From positions 1-64,000 of the forward strand of contig CAZNYT010000001.1 of assembly GCA_964577315.1 (NCBI GenBank): a DNA stretch of 64,000 nt, read 5' to 3'. The DNA is from Desulfonatronospira sp964577315 (GTDB lineage Bacteria > Desulfobacterota > Desulfovibrionia > Desulfovibrionales > Desulfonatronovibrionaceae). Below the pieces are notes generated by a model. It had not been told where the DNA came from and made no database searches. It was given only the letters and a program-made list of their open reading frames with translations. Below, piece by piece: positions 54,231 through 62,464 of this stretch (its first letter is position 1; each line of letters begins with the position of its first letter). A program made the position numbers and the translations under genes.

Positions 54231-55777
54231 ACAGGGAACTTGATCGCCTGGAAAAGATAGATGAGCGAATCAGGGAAATAGTATCCCAATGGGGACTTCT
54301 GGTCCCCCAGATAGAATTTGAGATTGTCCCTGCTCAAAGGATGTTCGAAATCATGGCCTACGGCCTTCCGGTCAACTTCCGGCATTGGTCCCGGGGGCGC
54401 GACTATGAAAGGCTCCGGACCATATACGAGCATTCCGGAGCTGGACTGCCCTACGAAGTGGTGCTTAACACTTCTCCGCCCAGGGCCTTTCTCATGGAGA
54501 GCAACCCCTTCCCCATCCAGGTGCTGGTCATGGCCCACGTATACGCCCACGTGGATTTCTTTCGGGCCAGCCGTCACTTTGAAAGCACTCCCAGGGACAT
54601 CACCATACAGGCCTACGAGGCTGCCAAGCGCTTCGACGAATACGAAAGACAGCATGGCCTGTCTCGCCTGGAGCCATTGTGCGATGCTGGACTGGCCCTG
54701 CAATACAACATCGATCCGGACAATCCTTTTGGAAAAGAGACCCGGGAGGAGCAGATAGAGCGCTTGTACGGCAGGGACTGGGCCCAAGAACAGCCTCGGG
54801 ACGAATTCTCTAGATTATACCCTGGGGAAAAACCCCAGTCCCCGGATTACCGGGAACTGGTCCATACCACTCCCCTAGAGCCGGAACGGGATCTATTCGG
54901 GTATGTACTCAACAACTCCCCCAAGCCCTTGCAGGATTGGGAGCGGGACGTGCTCTCGGTCATCCGGAACCAGGGAATGTATTTTTATCCCCAGATGCGC
55001 ACCAAGATAGTCAACGAGGGCTGGGCCGCCTACTGGCACGAACACATAATGCGCCAGCTTTTCCAGGAAAGGTATCTCACTTTTGAGGAACACGGGTATT
55101 TTGCCCAGTACCATTCAGCGGTGCTAGCCCCCAACCCTTTTCAGATCAACCCCTACCTAGTGGGCAAACGGATATTCGAGGACATAAAGGAGCGCTGGGA
55201 CAAGGGAAAGTTCGGAAAAAAATGGCAGGACTGCCAGGACGAGTATCTGCGCGAGCATTGGAACACCCATTTGAACCGCGGTATGGACAAAATCTTCCAG
55301 GTTAGATCGGTGTATTCGGATCGCATGCTCATGGAGCACTTCCTGACCAACGAGCTGGTCCACGATCTCCAGCTCTACATCTACCGCGAAAGGCAGAGAC
55401 GGCACGGGGGCAAGGAATTGGTAATAGTGGAGTCCCGTCCCGAGATTATCCGGCAACAGCTCAAGGAACTGCATGCAGACGGGGGACAGCCCAGGATCCT
55501 GGTGGAAAACGGGAATTACCTGAACCGGGGCGAGCTGTATCTCAAGCACGTTTTCGAAGAGGCTCCCCTGGACTACGAATACCTGAGAAAAACCCTGGAA
55601 CACGTTTATTTCCTGTGGGGCCGCAACGTGCACCTGGAGACCATGGACGTCATCCAAGACCGGCTAGGCGACATTGCCTACCGCAGAGTGGTGCATCACT
55701 ACGATGGGAGCCTGCATATGACCACGGACATCTCCACTGGAGCCCTGTACGACTCCCGTCTTTACCGGCGCAGGTAG
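54227..55777 (+). CDS. SpoVR family protein
   Basis: A 516-residue SpoVR/YcgB-family protein, mostly alpha-helical. The segments AYGLPVNFRHWSRGRDYE, HVYAHVDFF and NEGWAAYWHEHIMRQL are family landmarks, with many conserved His and Glu residues that might hold metal. The ATG at 54227 overlaps the upstream stop (ATGA) behind AAAAGGAG. In Bacillus it is a sporulation cortex factor; here there is no sporulation context. Confidence 0.93.
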   Translation: MNRELDRLEKIDERIREIVSQWGLLVPQIEFEIVPAQRMFEIMAYGLPVNFRHWSRGRDYERLRTIYEHSGAGLPYEVVLNTSPPRAFLMESNPFPIQVLVMAHVYAHVDFFRASRHFESTPRDITIQAYEAAKRFDEYERQHGLSRLEPLCDAGLALQYNIDPDNPFGKETREEQIERLYGRDWAQEQPRDEFSRLYPGEKPQSPDYRELVHTTPLEPERDLFGYVLNNSPKPLQDWERDVLSVIRNQGMYFYPQMRTKIVNEGWAAYWHEHIMRQLFQERYLTFEEHGYFAQYHSAVLAPNPFQINPYLVGKRIFEDIKERWDKGKFGKKWQDCQDEYLREHWNTHLNRGMDKIFQVRSVYSDRMLMEHFLTNELVHDLQLYIYRERQRRHGGKELVIVESRPEIIRQQLKELHADGGQPRILVENGNYLNRGELYLKHVFEEAPLDYEYLRKTLEHVYFLWGRNVHLETMDVIQDRLGDIAYRRVVHHYDGSLHMTTDISTGALYDSRLYRRR

Positions 55778-55803
55778 CGCTGAAGCGTAACAATCCTTTC
55801 TAG

Positions 55804-56403
55804 ATGGATAATCAGCTTATAGGCGAAACCAGCAAAACCATGATCCAGGAGTGGGGATACGTCGGGGTCTTTACCGCCTCTTTTCTGGCTGCGGACGAAG
55901 CGATCATGCCATTTGCGGGTTTTCTCTCCGGGCAAGGGATGCTGCACCTGCCCTGGGTAGTACTGCTGGGATCCATAAGCGCCCTGCTGGGTTCCTTGCT
56001 TGTCTACGGACTAGCCAGATGGGTGGGCGAGCACAGGCTTAGACGCTTTGTCCTTGGTCCTGGCAGATACCTTTTTCTGCAGGCACGGGATGTAGATGCA
56101 GGCCTGGAGCTTTTCCGCAGATACGGTCCCTGGTTTGTTTTTTTAAGCAGGTTCTTCCCGGTGGTCCGCAACCTGGCCGCGGTACCCGCAGGACTGGTTG
56201 GCATGCCCCTGGCCTGGTTCAGCATACTTATCCTCTCCGGGTGCTTGATCCGCAACACCGCATTGTGCGCCGGGGGATATCTTTTGGGTACCAACTGGGA
56301 AATCCTGGTTGCCTGGTTGGGACATTTTGGTTCCCTGGTAAGCCTGGTATTGGTGTTGTTTCTAGTATTTTTCATCCTGAAAAGGGCAGGACAAAAACTT
56401 TAG
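55804..56403 (+). CDS. DedA family membrane protein
   Basis: A 199-residue DedA/SNARE-associated protein of the inner membrane, with about five hydrophobic segments. The SRFFPVVRNLAAVPAGLVGMP segment is the conserved Arg-rich re-entrant motif, and AADEAIMPFAGFLSG is the N-terminal acidic one. Family members act as undecaprenyl- or phospholipid flippases. It is 26 bases after the spoVR homologue and ends at a bidirectional terminator. Confidence 0.88.
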   Translation: MDNQLIGETSKTMIQEWGYVGVFTASFLAADEAIMPFAGFLSGQGMLHLPWVVLLGSISALLGSLLVYGLARWVGEHRLRRFVLGPGRYLFLQARDVDAGLELFRRYGPWFVFLSRFFPVVRNLAAVPAGLVGMPLAWFSILILSGCLIRNTALCAGGYLLGTNWEILVAWLGHFGSLVSLVLVLFLVFFILKRAGQKL

Positions 56404-56463
56404 ACAGGGCACTTGGCTGATGGTGGTTTTTGAAACCCTGATCCGGGATGTCACCCGAGACAC

Positions 56464-56499
56464 AAAAAAAGCCGGGAAACTCCCGGCTTTTGTTTTTTT
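56464..56499. terminator. Bidirectional rho-independent terminator
   Basis: GCCGGGA (56471-56477) pairs with TCCCGGC (56481-56487); T-rich on the plus side (TTTTGTTTTTTT) and A-rich on the other, so it serves both dedA (plus) and the tRNA-Asp end (minus). Confidence 0.9.
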
Positions 56500-56502
56500 A
56501 GG

Positions 56503-56579
56503 TGGCGGGGCCGACGAGATTCGAACTCGCGCCCTCCGGCGTGACAGGCCGGCGTTATAACCAGCTTAACTACGGCCCC
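56503..56579 (-). tRNA. tRNA-Asp (GTC anticodon)
   Basis: A 77-base tRNA. Acceptor GGGGCCG pairs with CGGCCCC; discriminator G and CCA are encoded. The anticodon loop CTGTCAC gives GTC. It is 11 bases downstream of tRNA-Val on the same strand. Confidence 0.96.
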
Positions 56580-56590
56580 GCATATGGCAG

Positions 56591-56666
56591 TGGTGGGCGG
56601 AACAGGGCTCGAACCTGTGACCCCCGGCTTGTAAGGCCGGTGCTCTCCCAGCTGAGCTATCCGCCC
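56591..56666 (-). tRNA. tRNA-Val (TAC anticodon)
   Basis: A 76-base tRNA. Acceptor GGGCGGA pairs with TCCGCCC; CCA is encoded. The anticodon loop CTTACAA gives TAC. The 5' end is 17 bases after the tmk stop codon, so it may be processed from a tmk transcript. Confidence 0.96.
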
Positions 56667-56683
56667 TGTTGCATTAAATTTCT

Positions 56684-57355
56684 TTAATTTCTATCAACTA
56701 GATTGTCAACATCTTTTTTCTTTTCAGGCCAGACAAAAGCCAAATGCCCCAGGACAGCTGAGAACAGATTTTCTTGGTCTGTGCTGCCGTCCAAGACCAC
56801 AAACCTGTCCCTGTTGCTTGCCGCCAGTTCCAGGTATCCCTGTCTGACCCGGGTGTGAAACTCTAGTTGCTCCGCCTCGAACCTGCCTTCGGCCCGGGTT
56901 TTATCCAGATCCTGGTTTCTCTTCCTGGCCCTGCTCAGGCCAAGTTCCGGGGAGAGATCCAGCAAAAAGGTAATCCCGGGCCAGGTACCGGATATAGCCA
57001 CTCGGTTCAACCCGTGCAAGGTATCCAGATCCATGCCCCGGCCGTAGCCCTGGTACGCCAAAGTGGAATCCACGTAGCGATCCGAAATCACGATCTTTCC
57101 CAGTTCCAGGGCCGGACGGATTATCTGCTGCACGTGCTGGGCCCTGTCTGCCAGGTACAAGAACAGCTCCGCCTCACTGCTGAGCTCGGTGCTGTCCCGG
57201 GACAGAAGCATACTGCGCACTCTGCAGCCCAACTCGCTCCCGCCCGGTTCCCGGGTAAGAAGCACTCCATAGCCGCGTCCCCCCAGATAATCCGCCAAAA
57301 GCTCGGCCTGGGTGGACTTTCCACAGCCTTCTATTCCTTCAAAGGTAATAAACAC
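56684..57355 (-). CDS. tmk: Thymidylate kinase
   Basis: A 223-residue kinase making dTDP from dTMP. P-loop FEGIEGCGKSTQAE (~residues 5-18), the TREPGGSELG segment, the DR(Y/F) motif SDRYVDSTLAYQG and the LID region. A GTG start at 57355 follows AAGGAAGGACA; the longer frame upstream starts inside the preceding HD-domain gene. The start overlaps that gene by 25 bases. Confidence 0.93.
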   Translation of the reverse strand: MFITFEGIEGCGKSTQAELLADYLGGRGYGVLLTREPGGSELGCRVRSMLLSRDSTELSSEAELFLYLADRAQHVQQIIRPALELGKIVISDRYVDSTLAYQGYGRGMDLDTLHGLNRVAISGTWPGITFLLDLSPELGLSRARKRNQDLDKTRAEGRFEAEQLEFHTRVRQGYLELAASNRDRFVVLDGSTDQENLFSAVLGHLAFVWPEKKKDVDNLVDRN

Positions 57356-58368
57356 TGTCCTTCCTTTTTTCCGCCTTGGGACTTGGGAATGCTCGGCCTG
57401 GGGGTTCGGGCGGGCTGATAAACGAACCTGCCCAGGGACCTTTGGTAATCGGACCAAAAACCCTCTTCATCATCTACTTCTTGTTTATCTCCCAGGGCCC
57501 GGTCCAGGGTCCCCAGCTTGGCGTCCAAGTTGTCCGCGTAATGCAGAACAAAGGCCTCCTTGGTCTTGGGTCTTTTGGGAGAGCCGAATTCCAGTTCCCC
57601 GTGGTGGCTCAGGATAATGTGCTTGAAGTGCATAATGAGATCCGGTCCGAGCTCCTTGGCCCGGGCCAAAAAGGGTTCCATCATGTCCAACCCCAGGATG
57701 ATGTGACCCAAAAGCTTGCCCTGGTCAGAATACTCCCGGCTCACCCCGGCGGAAATCTCCCGGGACTTGCCCAGGTCATGCAAGGCGGCCGCAGTAAGCA
57801 GAATATCCTGATCCAGGTCGGTATAGATATAACATATCTGCTTACAAATATTGCATACATTCAAGGTATGCTCCAGGAGCCCTCCCATGTAGGCGTGATG
57901 GATGGATTTGGCAGCAGGTGCCTTTAACAGCCCTTCCTTGATTTCGTCGTGCACCAGAATCTTTTTGGCCAGCCTTTTCCAGGGAGAGTAACGCACGCTT
58001 TGTTGCAAGAAAGAAAGCAAGCCCTGGTGAAGTTCCTGGGGCGGGGTGTCCGAGACAGGCAAAAAAAGGCTAAGATCCAGTTCTTCCCAGTCCAGAAACT
58101 CCAGGTCCTCGATATTTAGCTGAACCTGGTCCCCGTAAGTCTGGGCTACGGCCCGGATACGCACTGCCTGTTCCGGACCTATGCTTGCGAACCTGTTGCT
58201 CAGGGGGCTCCAGATTCTTGCAGGTATCTCCCCGGTCTTATCCTGCAGGTTTAGCTGCCAGTATGGGCCGTTTTTGGCCTGGGCAGCCCTGGCCCAGGTC
58301 ACCGTGAAAACATCCGCAACCTGTTGACCGGGCCTTATATCCTGTACAAAATATTTTTTGGAGTGCAT
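57331..58368 (-). CDS. OB-fold/HD-domain 3'-5' exoribonuclease (YhaM-like)
   Basis: A 345-residue protein with an N-terminal OB-fold (VFTVTWARAAQAKNGPYWQL, ~15-90) and an HD phosphohydrolase domain: AYMGGLLEHTLNV, AALHDLGKSREIS and HIILSHHGELEFG (metal ligands). This layout is that of the Bacillus YhaM nuclease. The C-terminal ~40 residues are variable. No Shine-Dalgarno is obvious at the ATG. Its 3' end overlaps tmk. Confidence 0.86.
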   Translation of the reverse strand: MHSKKYFVQDIRPGQQVADVFTVTWARAAQAKNGPYWQLNLQDKTGEIPARIWSPLSNRFASIGPEQAVRIRAVAQTYGDQVQLNIEDLEFLDWEELDLSLFLPVSDTPPQELHQGLLSFLQQSVRYSPWKRLAKKILVHDEIKEGLLKAPAAKSIHHAYMGGLLEHTLNVCNICKQICYIYTDLDQDILLTAAALHDLGKSREISAGVSREYSDQGKLLGHIILGLDMMEPFLARAKELGPDLIMHFKHIILSHHGELEFGSPKRPKTKEAFVLHYADNLDAKLGTLDRALGDKQEVDDEEGFWSDYQRSLGRFVYQPARTPRPSIPKSQGGKKEGQCLLPLKE

Positions 58369-58410
58369 AATGTTGTCAAATATGTATCCTTAAAGTAGAA
58401 TATATTTTGC

Positions 58411-58503
58411 AACTGTTCACCATATTTTAGCCAAAATACTCATCCCATCTTTTTGCATGCTTTTGCCGGGAGGCTCGGCACGCAAAAAGATTTGGGAATA
58501 GTT
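58411..58503. repeat. Palindromic dispersed intergenic repeat, short copy
   Basis: A 93-base relative of the element at 23046-23200: the left ~65 bases align (AACTGTTCACCATATTTTAG; ATCTTTTTGCATGCTTTTGC; GGGAGGCTC) and the right end (GCACGCAAAAAGATTTGG, GAATAGTTAC) also matches, but ~60 internal bases are missing. Inner arms ATCTTTTTGC and GCAAAAAGAT are exact complements. It fills most of the gap between the YhaM-like gene and korD. Confidence 0.75.
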
Positions 58504-58596
58504 ACTACAACTTTAACTTCCAAAAATGCATCATTGAAATCTTATCTCTATCAACCCGTTTACAACGATCACTACTTGATCACAAGGAAAAATATC

Positions 58597-58887
58597 ATGG
58601 CTGGCAAAAAAGGCGAAAGCAGGGTAAGGATCTTTCAGGCTTGGTGCAAGGGCTGCGGCATCTGCGTGACATTTTGCCCCAACCAGGTTTTAGACCTGGA
58701 CACCCAGGGCAAGGCCTATGTGGTTCAGGAGGACGAATGCATCAACTGCGGGTTCTGTGAAATCCATTGCCCGGATTTTGCCATCATGGTCCATCCCCGG
58801 GAAGAGCTCACCCCTTTCGAAGCCCATTTAGAGGAGGTAGGACCAGTTACATGGGAAGATCTGGAAAAAAGCAGGAGAAACAACTAG
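58597..58887 (+). CDS. korD: 2-oxoacid:ferredoxin oxidoreductase delta subunit (ferredoxin)
   Basis: A 96-residue ferredoxin-like subunit with two [4Fe-4S] motifs, CKGCGICVTFCP and CINCGFCEIHCP. The ATG at 58597 follows AAGGA; a longer frame upstream runs into the repeat. It passes electrons from the KorAB active site to ferredoxin. The gap to korA is 119 bases. Confidence 0.9.
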   Translation: MAGKKGESRVRIFQAWCKGCGICVTFCPNQVLDLDTQGKAYVVQEDECINCGFCEIHCPDFAIMVHPREELTPFEAHLEEVGPVTWEDLEKSRRNN

Positions 58888-59006
58888 GAAGTTCCAGGCA
58901 ATTGCCTGGAGTGTAAATCATGCTTGCTCCCAAGCACTCCTTGTGCCCCGGCTACCAAAACCCGGGATAGTTACAAGGCTGCAAAATATCACTTAGAAAT
59001 CACTTT

Positions 59007-60161
59007 ATGTCCGGTAAAAAGAACAAGAACAAAACCACCCAGATCTTTGCCCTGGGCAACGAGGCAGTAGTGGAAGGTGCCCTCCTGGCCGGCTGCACCT
59101 TCTATGCCGGCTATCCCATCACCCCTTCCACGGAAATAGCCGAGGAGATGGCCGCCCGACTGCCCCATTTGCGCGGGGGAACCTTCATTCAGATGGAAGA
59201 CGAGATAGCAGGACTGGGCGCTGTGATCGGGGCCTCCCTGGCAGGTCGCAAGGCCATGACCGCCACCTCTGGCCCGGGTTTTTCCCTTATGCAGGAACAC
59301 ATAGGCTACGCCTGCATAGCCGAGGTTCCCCTGGTGCTGGTCAATGTCATGCGCCCCGGGCCTAGCACTGGCATGCCCACCAGCCCTGCCCAGGGGGATG
59401 TGCAGCAAGCCAGATGGGGCACGCACGGGGATCACCCCATAATAGTACTCTCAGCCAGCAATGTCCGGGAATGCCTGCACATGACGGTTACTGCCTTCAA
59501 TTTCGCTGAAAAGTACCGCTCCCCTGTCATTCTGCTATTGGACGAGATCACCGCCCATACCCGGGAAAAAATCACTTTGCCCCAGCCGGACGAGATAAGT
59601 ATCTACTCCCGGATGACCCCGAGCATGCCCCCGGAATGGTACCTGCCCTATGAAGACAATATCCGGGGTGTGGCTGCCATGCCTCCTTTGGGGGCCGGGT
59701 ACCGCTACCATGTTACCGGGCTCATCCATGACGATTACGGCTACCCCACTTCCAAGCCGGATGAAGTGGACCTGATCATGGAAAGGCTCTTTCGCAAGAT
59801 CGACCAATATTTCTATGACATCCAGCTTGTTGATGAAATCTTGTGCGAAGATGCCGAAATCTGCGTGGTGGCCTACGGTTGCGTGGCCAGATCAGCGGAG
59901 CTGGCAGTTCATCAGGCCAGGGAACGCGGAGTGAAGGCTGGCCTGATGAAACTCAAGACCCTGTTCCCTTTTCCCAGGCCCTCCATGGAGAAAATGCTTC
60001 GGAAGTGCCACACCATCCTGGTGGCGGAGATGAACATGGGCCAGATGTCCAGGGAGGTGAAAAGGGTAAACAACGGCCTAAGCAAGATACTCAGCCTGAA
60101 CCGGGTGGATGGAGAAATCATCACACCTACCCAAATCCTGAACAAGATTCTCAAGGGGTAA
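59007..60161 (+). CDS. korA: 2-oxoacid:ferredoxin oxidoreductase alpha subunit
   Basis: A 384-residue alpha subunit with the pyrimidine-binding domain (AGYPITPSTEIAEEMAARLP, ~35) and TSGPGFSLMQEHIGYA. It joins KorB for the thiamine-diphosphate reaction that oxidises 2-oxoglutarate or another 2-oxoacid to acyl-CoA. 2-oxoglutarate is the likely substrate because of the KorDABC order, but branched-chain 2-oxoacids are possible. Confidence 0.93.
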   Translation: MSGKKNKNKTTQIFALGNEAVVEGALLAGCTFYAGYPITPSTEIAEEMAARLPHLRGGTFIQMEDEIAGLGAVIGASLAGRKAMTATSGPGFSLMQEHIGYACIAEVPLVLVNVMRPGPSTGMPTSPAQGDVQQARWGTHGDHPIIVLSASNVRECLHMTVTAFNFAEKYRSPVILLLDEITAHTREKITLPQPDEISIYSRMTPSMPPEWYLPYEDNIRGVAAMPPLGAGYRYHVTGLIHDDYGYPTSKPDEVDLIMERLFRKIDQYFYDIQLVDEILCEDAEICVVAYGCVARSAELAVHQARERGVKAGLMKLKTLFPFPRPSMEKMLRKCHTILVAEMNMGQMSREVKRVNNGLSKILSLNRVDGEIITPTQILNKILKG

Positions 60162-60164
60162 GTC

Positions 60165-60995
60165 ATGGCCAAGGTCACCCAGCTAATCCACAACTACCTC
60201 AGGCATACCAAGAAGTTTCCCCACGTCTTCTGCCCCGGCTGCGGACACGGCATAGTGCTGGGCTCCCTGATCCGCTCCGTGCATGGCCTGGGGCTGGCCA
60301 AGGACGACGTGGTCCTGGTGGCGGGCATCGGGTGTTCCGGCCGCATCCCGGTTTATGTGGATTTCAATTCCGTTCATACCACTCACGGCCGGGCCTTGAC
60401 CTTTGCCACTGGAATCAAGCTGGCCAATCCCAAGCTAAAGGTGATAGTTATCATGGGGGATGGGGACGCCATGTCCATAGGCGGAAACCACCTCATTCAT
60501 ACCGCTCGGCGCAACGTGGGGATCACAGCCCTGGTACTGAACAACCATATTTACGGCATGACCGGAGGTCAAAGCTCTTGCACCACCCCCCAGGGCAGCT
60601 ATTCCACAACCTCCCCTTACGGTCACCTGGAAGAAGAATTCGATATCTCCTACATGGCCCAGGTCAGCGGGGCGAGTTTTGTGGCCAGGTCCACCGTGAT
60701 GCAGGCCGGGCACATGGACGAAATGATCTCCCGGGCCTTGGAGCACCCCGGATTCGGCCTGGTGGAGATTCTTAGCCCGTGCCACACCCAGTACGGCCGC
60801 AAAAACAACTTCAAGACCTGCGTGGACATGTATAAATGGCTACAGAAAAAGGCTGCTCCCATGGACAAATACCGGGAGCTACCTGAAGAAAAAAAGAAGG
60901 AAGCCATTGCCACAGGTATTTTTGAACAAAGGGATTGCATGGGACTGGAGCAAAAATATGTCCAAATGCGCCAAAAGCTCCGGGGAGAGATCTGA
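60165..60995 (+). CDS. korB: 2-oxoacid:ferredoxin oxidoreductase beta subunit
   Basis: A 276-residue thiamine-diphosphate-binding subunit: CPGCGHG at the N-terminus, MGDGDAMSIGGNHLIHTARR (Mg-TPP motif), LNNHIYGMTGGQ. It is 3 bases after korA and overlaps korC by one base (TGATG). Confidence 0.94.
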   Translation: MAKVTQLIHNYLRHTKKFPHVFCPGCGHGIVLGSLIRSVHGLGLAKDDVVLVAGIGCSGRIPVYVDFNSVHTTHGRALTFATGIKLANPKLKVIVIMGDGDAMSIGGNHLIHTARRNVGITALVLNNHIYGMTGGQSSCTTPQGSYSTTSPYGHLEEEFDISYMAQVSGASFVARSTVMQAGHMDEMISRALEHPGFGLVEILSPCHTQYGRKNNFKTCVDMYKWLQKKAAPMDKYRELPEEKKKEAIATGIFEQRDCMGLEQKYVQMRQKLRGEI

Positions 60996-61576
60996 TGCAG
61001 GGAAGTCAGACTCTGGAAAGATTTGAACTCCGCCTTTCCGGCCTGGGAGGGCAGGGGGTTCTTACCCTGGGCCGAATCATGGGTCAATCTTTGGCCTTGG
61101 AACACGGCTACCAGGTAGCCCAGACCCAGAGCTACGGTCCGGAAGCCCGGGGCGGGGCCAGCCGCTGCGATCTGATAGTGAGCTCTTACCATATCAGCTA
61201 CCCCAAGACGCTTAACCTGGACTTGCTCCTAGCCCTCAGCCAGGAGGCTTGCAGCAAATACTGCGCCCACCTAAAGGCAGAAGGATTTCTGGTTGTGGAT
61301 ACCACCCTGGTCACCCAGACCCCCAGCAATATTTTCTGGGGGCTGCCCTTTACCCAGTTGGCTCAAGAAGTGGGCCTAACCCAGACCACGAACATAGTGG
61401 CCCTGGGAGCCCTGACCCACTTTTTGCCCTTCATGAATGCCTCCAAAGTTCGCAAGACCCTCAAGGAGATCTTACCCCAAAAGATAGTCGAGATCAATTT
61501 AAAGGCCTTTGACTCCGGTCTGAACCGGGCCAAAAAAGAATATTCAAGTACGGGACAAAAATGGAAATCCTATTGA
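60995..61576 (+). CDS. korC: 2-oxoacid:ferredoxin oxidoreductase gamma subunit
   Basis: A 193-residue gamma subunit (LSGLGGQGVLTLGRIMGQS; YGPEARGGASRCDLIVS). The ATG at 60995 overlaps the korB stop; a longer frame within korB is a shadow. The 3' end overlaps surE by 16 bases. Confidence 0.93.
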   Translation: MQGSQTLERFELRLSGLGGQGVLTLGRIMGQSLALEHGYQVAQTQSYGPEARGGASRCDLIVSSYHISYPKTLNLDLLLALSQEACSKYCAHLKAEGFLVVDTTLVTQTPSNIFWGLPFTQLAQEVGLTQTTNIVALGALTHFLPFMNASKVRKTLKEILPQKIVEINLKAFDSGLNRAKKEYSSTGQKWKSY

Positions 61577-62328
61577 CCAACGACGATGGCATCCATGCCC
61601 TGGGGCTCAAATCCCTGTTCTGGGCCTTCACCCGAGCCGGGTTCAAGGTCCACGTGGTAGCCCCCATCACAGAGCAAAGCGCAGTGGGCCACTCCCTGAC
61701 CATTTTCTCGCCCTTGCGGGTTAAGGAAATCCGCGAGGACGGTTTTCGGGGGATCGCCATTTCCGGTACACCCGTGGATTGCGTGAAATGGGCCATGTAC
61801 TTTCACCTGGACAAAAACCCGGACCTGATAATCTCTGGGATCAACAACGGTGCCAACGTGGGCATAGACGTTCTTTACTCCGGCACGGTATCCGCCGCTA
61901 CCGAGGGAGCCCTGGCCGGGGTACCCTCCATGGCAGTCTCTATAGACGACTTCCGGCCTGTGGATTTATCCGCCCAGGCCCATTGGGTGCAGCGCTTTGT
62001 CCGGGACTTTGACTGGTCCAGGCTCCCCTGGCAAAATGTACTCAACCTCAATTTTCCGGGCTGCCACTTGACCCAGTCCAGGGGAGTAAAAGTATGTTCC
62101 CAGACCACTGTGGTGTACAGGGATTATTATAACTATCGCCAGGACCCCAGGGGCAATCCCTATTACTGGCTGGGGGGAGAAATTCCCATGGATCAAGTGG
62201 ATCCCGAGGCGGATAGGGCCCTGCTCAGTAAAAACTACATCACCCTTACTCCGCTTCAATTCGAGCTAACCAACTATGAGCTTTTGAACGAGTTGCAAGA
62301 CGTCCTGGGGTCTGCTAATATCAATTAG
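61561..62328 (+). CDS. surE: 5'/3'-nucleotidase SurE
   Basis: A 255-residue metal-dependent nucleotidase. The metal-site signature MEILLTNDDGIHALG is N-terminal, and SGINNGANVG-DVLYSGTVSAA (~80-105) completes the active site. It dephosphorylates nucleoside monophosphates and has a survival role in stationary phase. The start lies inside korC. Confidence 0.94.
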   Translation: MEILLTNDDGIHALGLKSLFWAFTRAGFKVHVVAPITEQSAVGHSLTIFSPLRVKEIREDGFRGIAISGTPVDCVKWAMYFHLDKNPDLIISGINNGANVGIDVLYSGTVSAATEGALAGVPSMAVSIDDFRPVDLSAQAHWVQRFVRDFDWSRLPWQNVLNLNFPGCHLTQSRGVKVCSQTTVVYRDYYNYRQDPRGNPYYWLGGEIPMDQVDPEADRALLSKNYITLTPLQFELTNYELLNELQDVLGSANIN

Positions 62329-62464
62329 CAATCTATTTATGAAACCCTGTTCCACAAAATGGCCTGTTATCCGGTTTTCCAGGATAACTGCCCCAGGTAA
62401 CTGATAAATAGTGAATTGCTGTTTATGGCGTGCCATGTAACCTTTTTCAGTCAAAGGAGGTAAT

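Noticed and set aside
59843..60775. A 310-residue open frame on the plus strand
   Set aside because: It lies in another frame across korA and korB; composition (Gly, Arg, His, Pro) is typical of a shadow of GC-rich genes.
62366..62388. Seven-bp hairpin between surE and fba
   Set aside because: No T-run follows on either strand and the stem is short; chance is likely.
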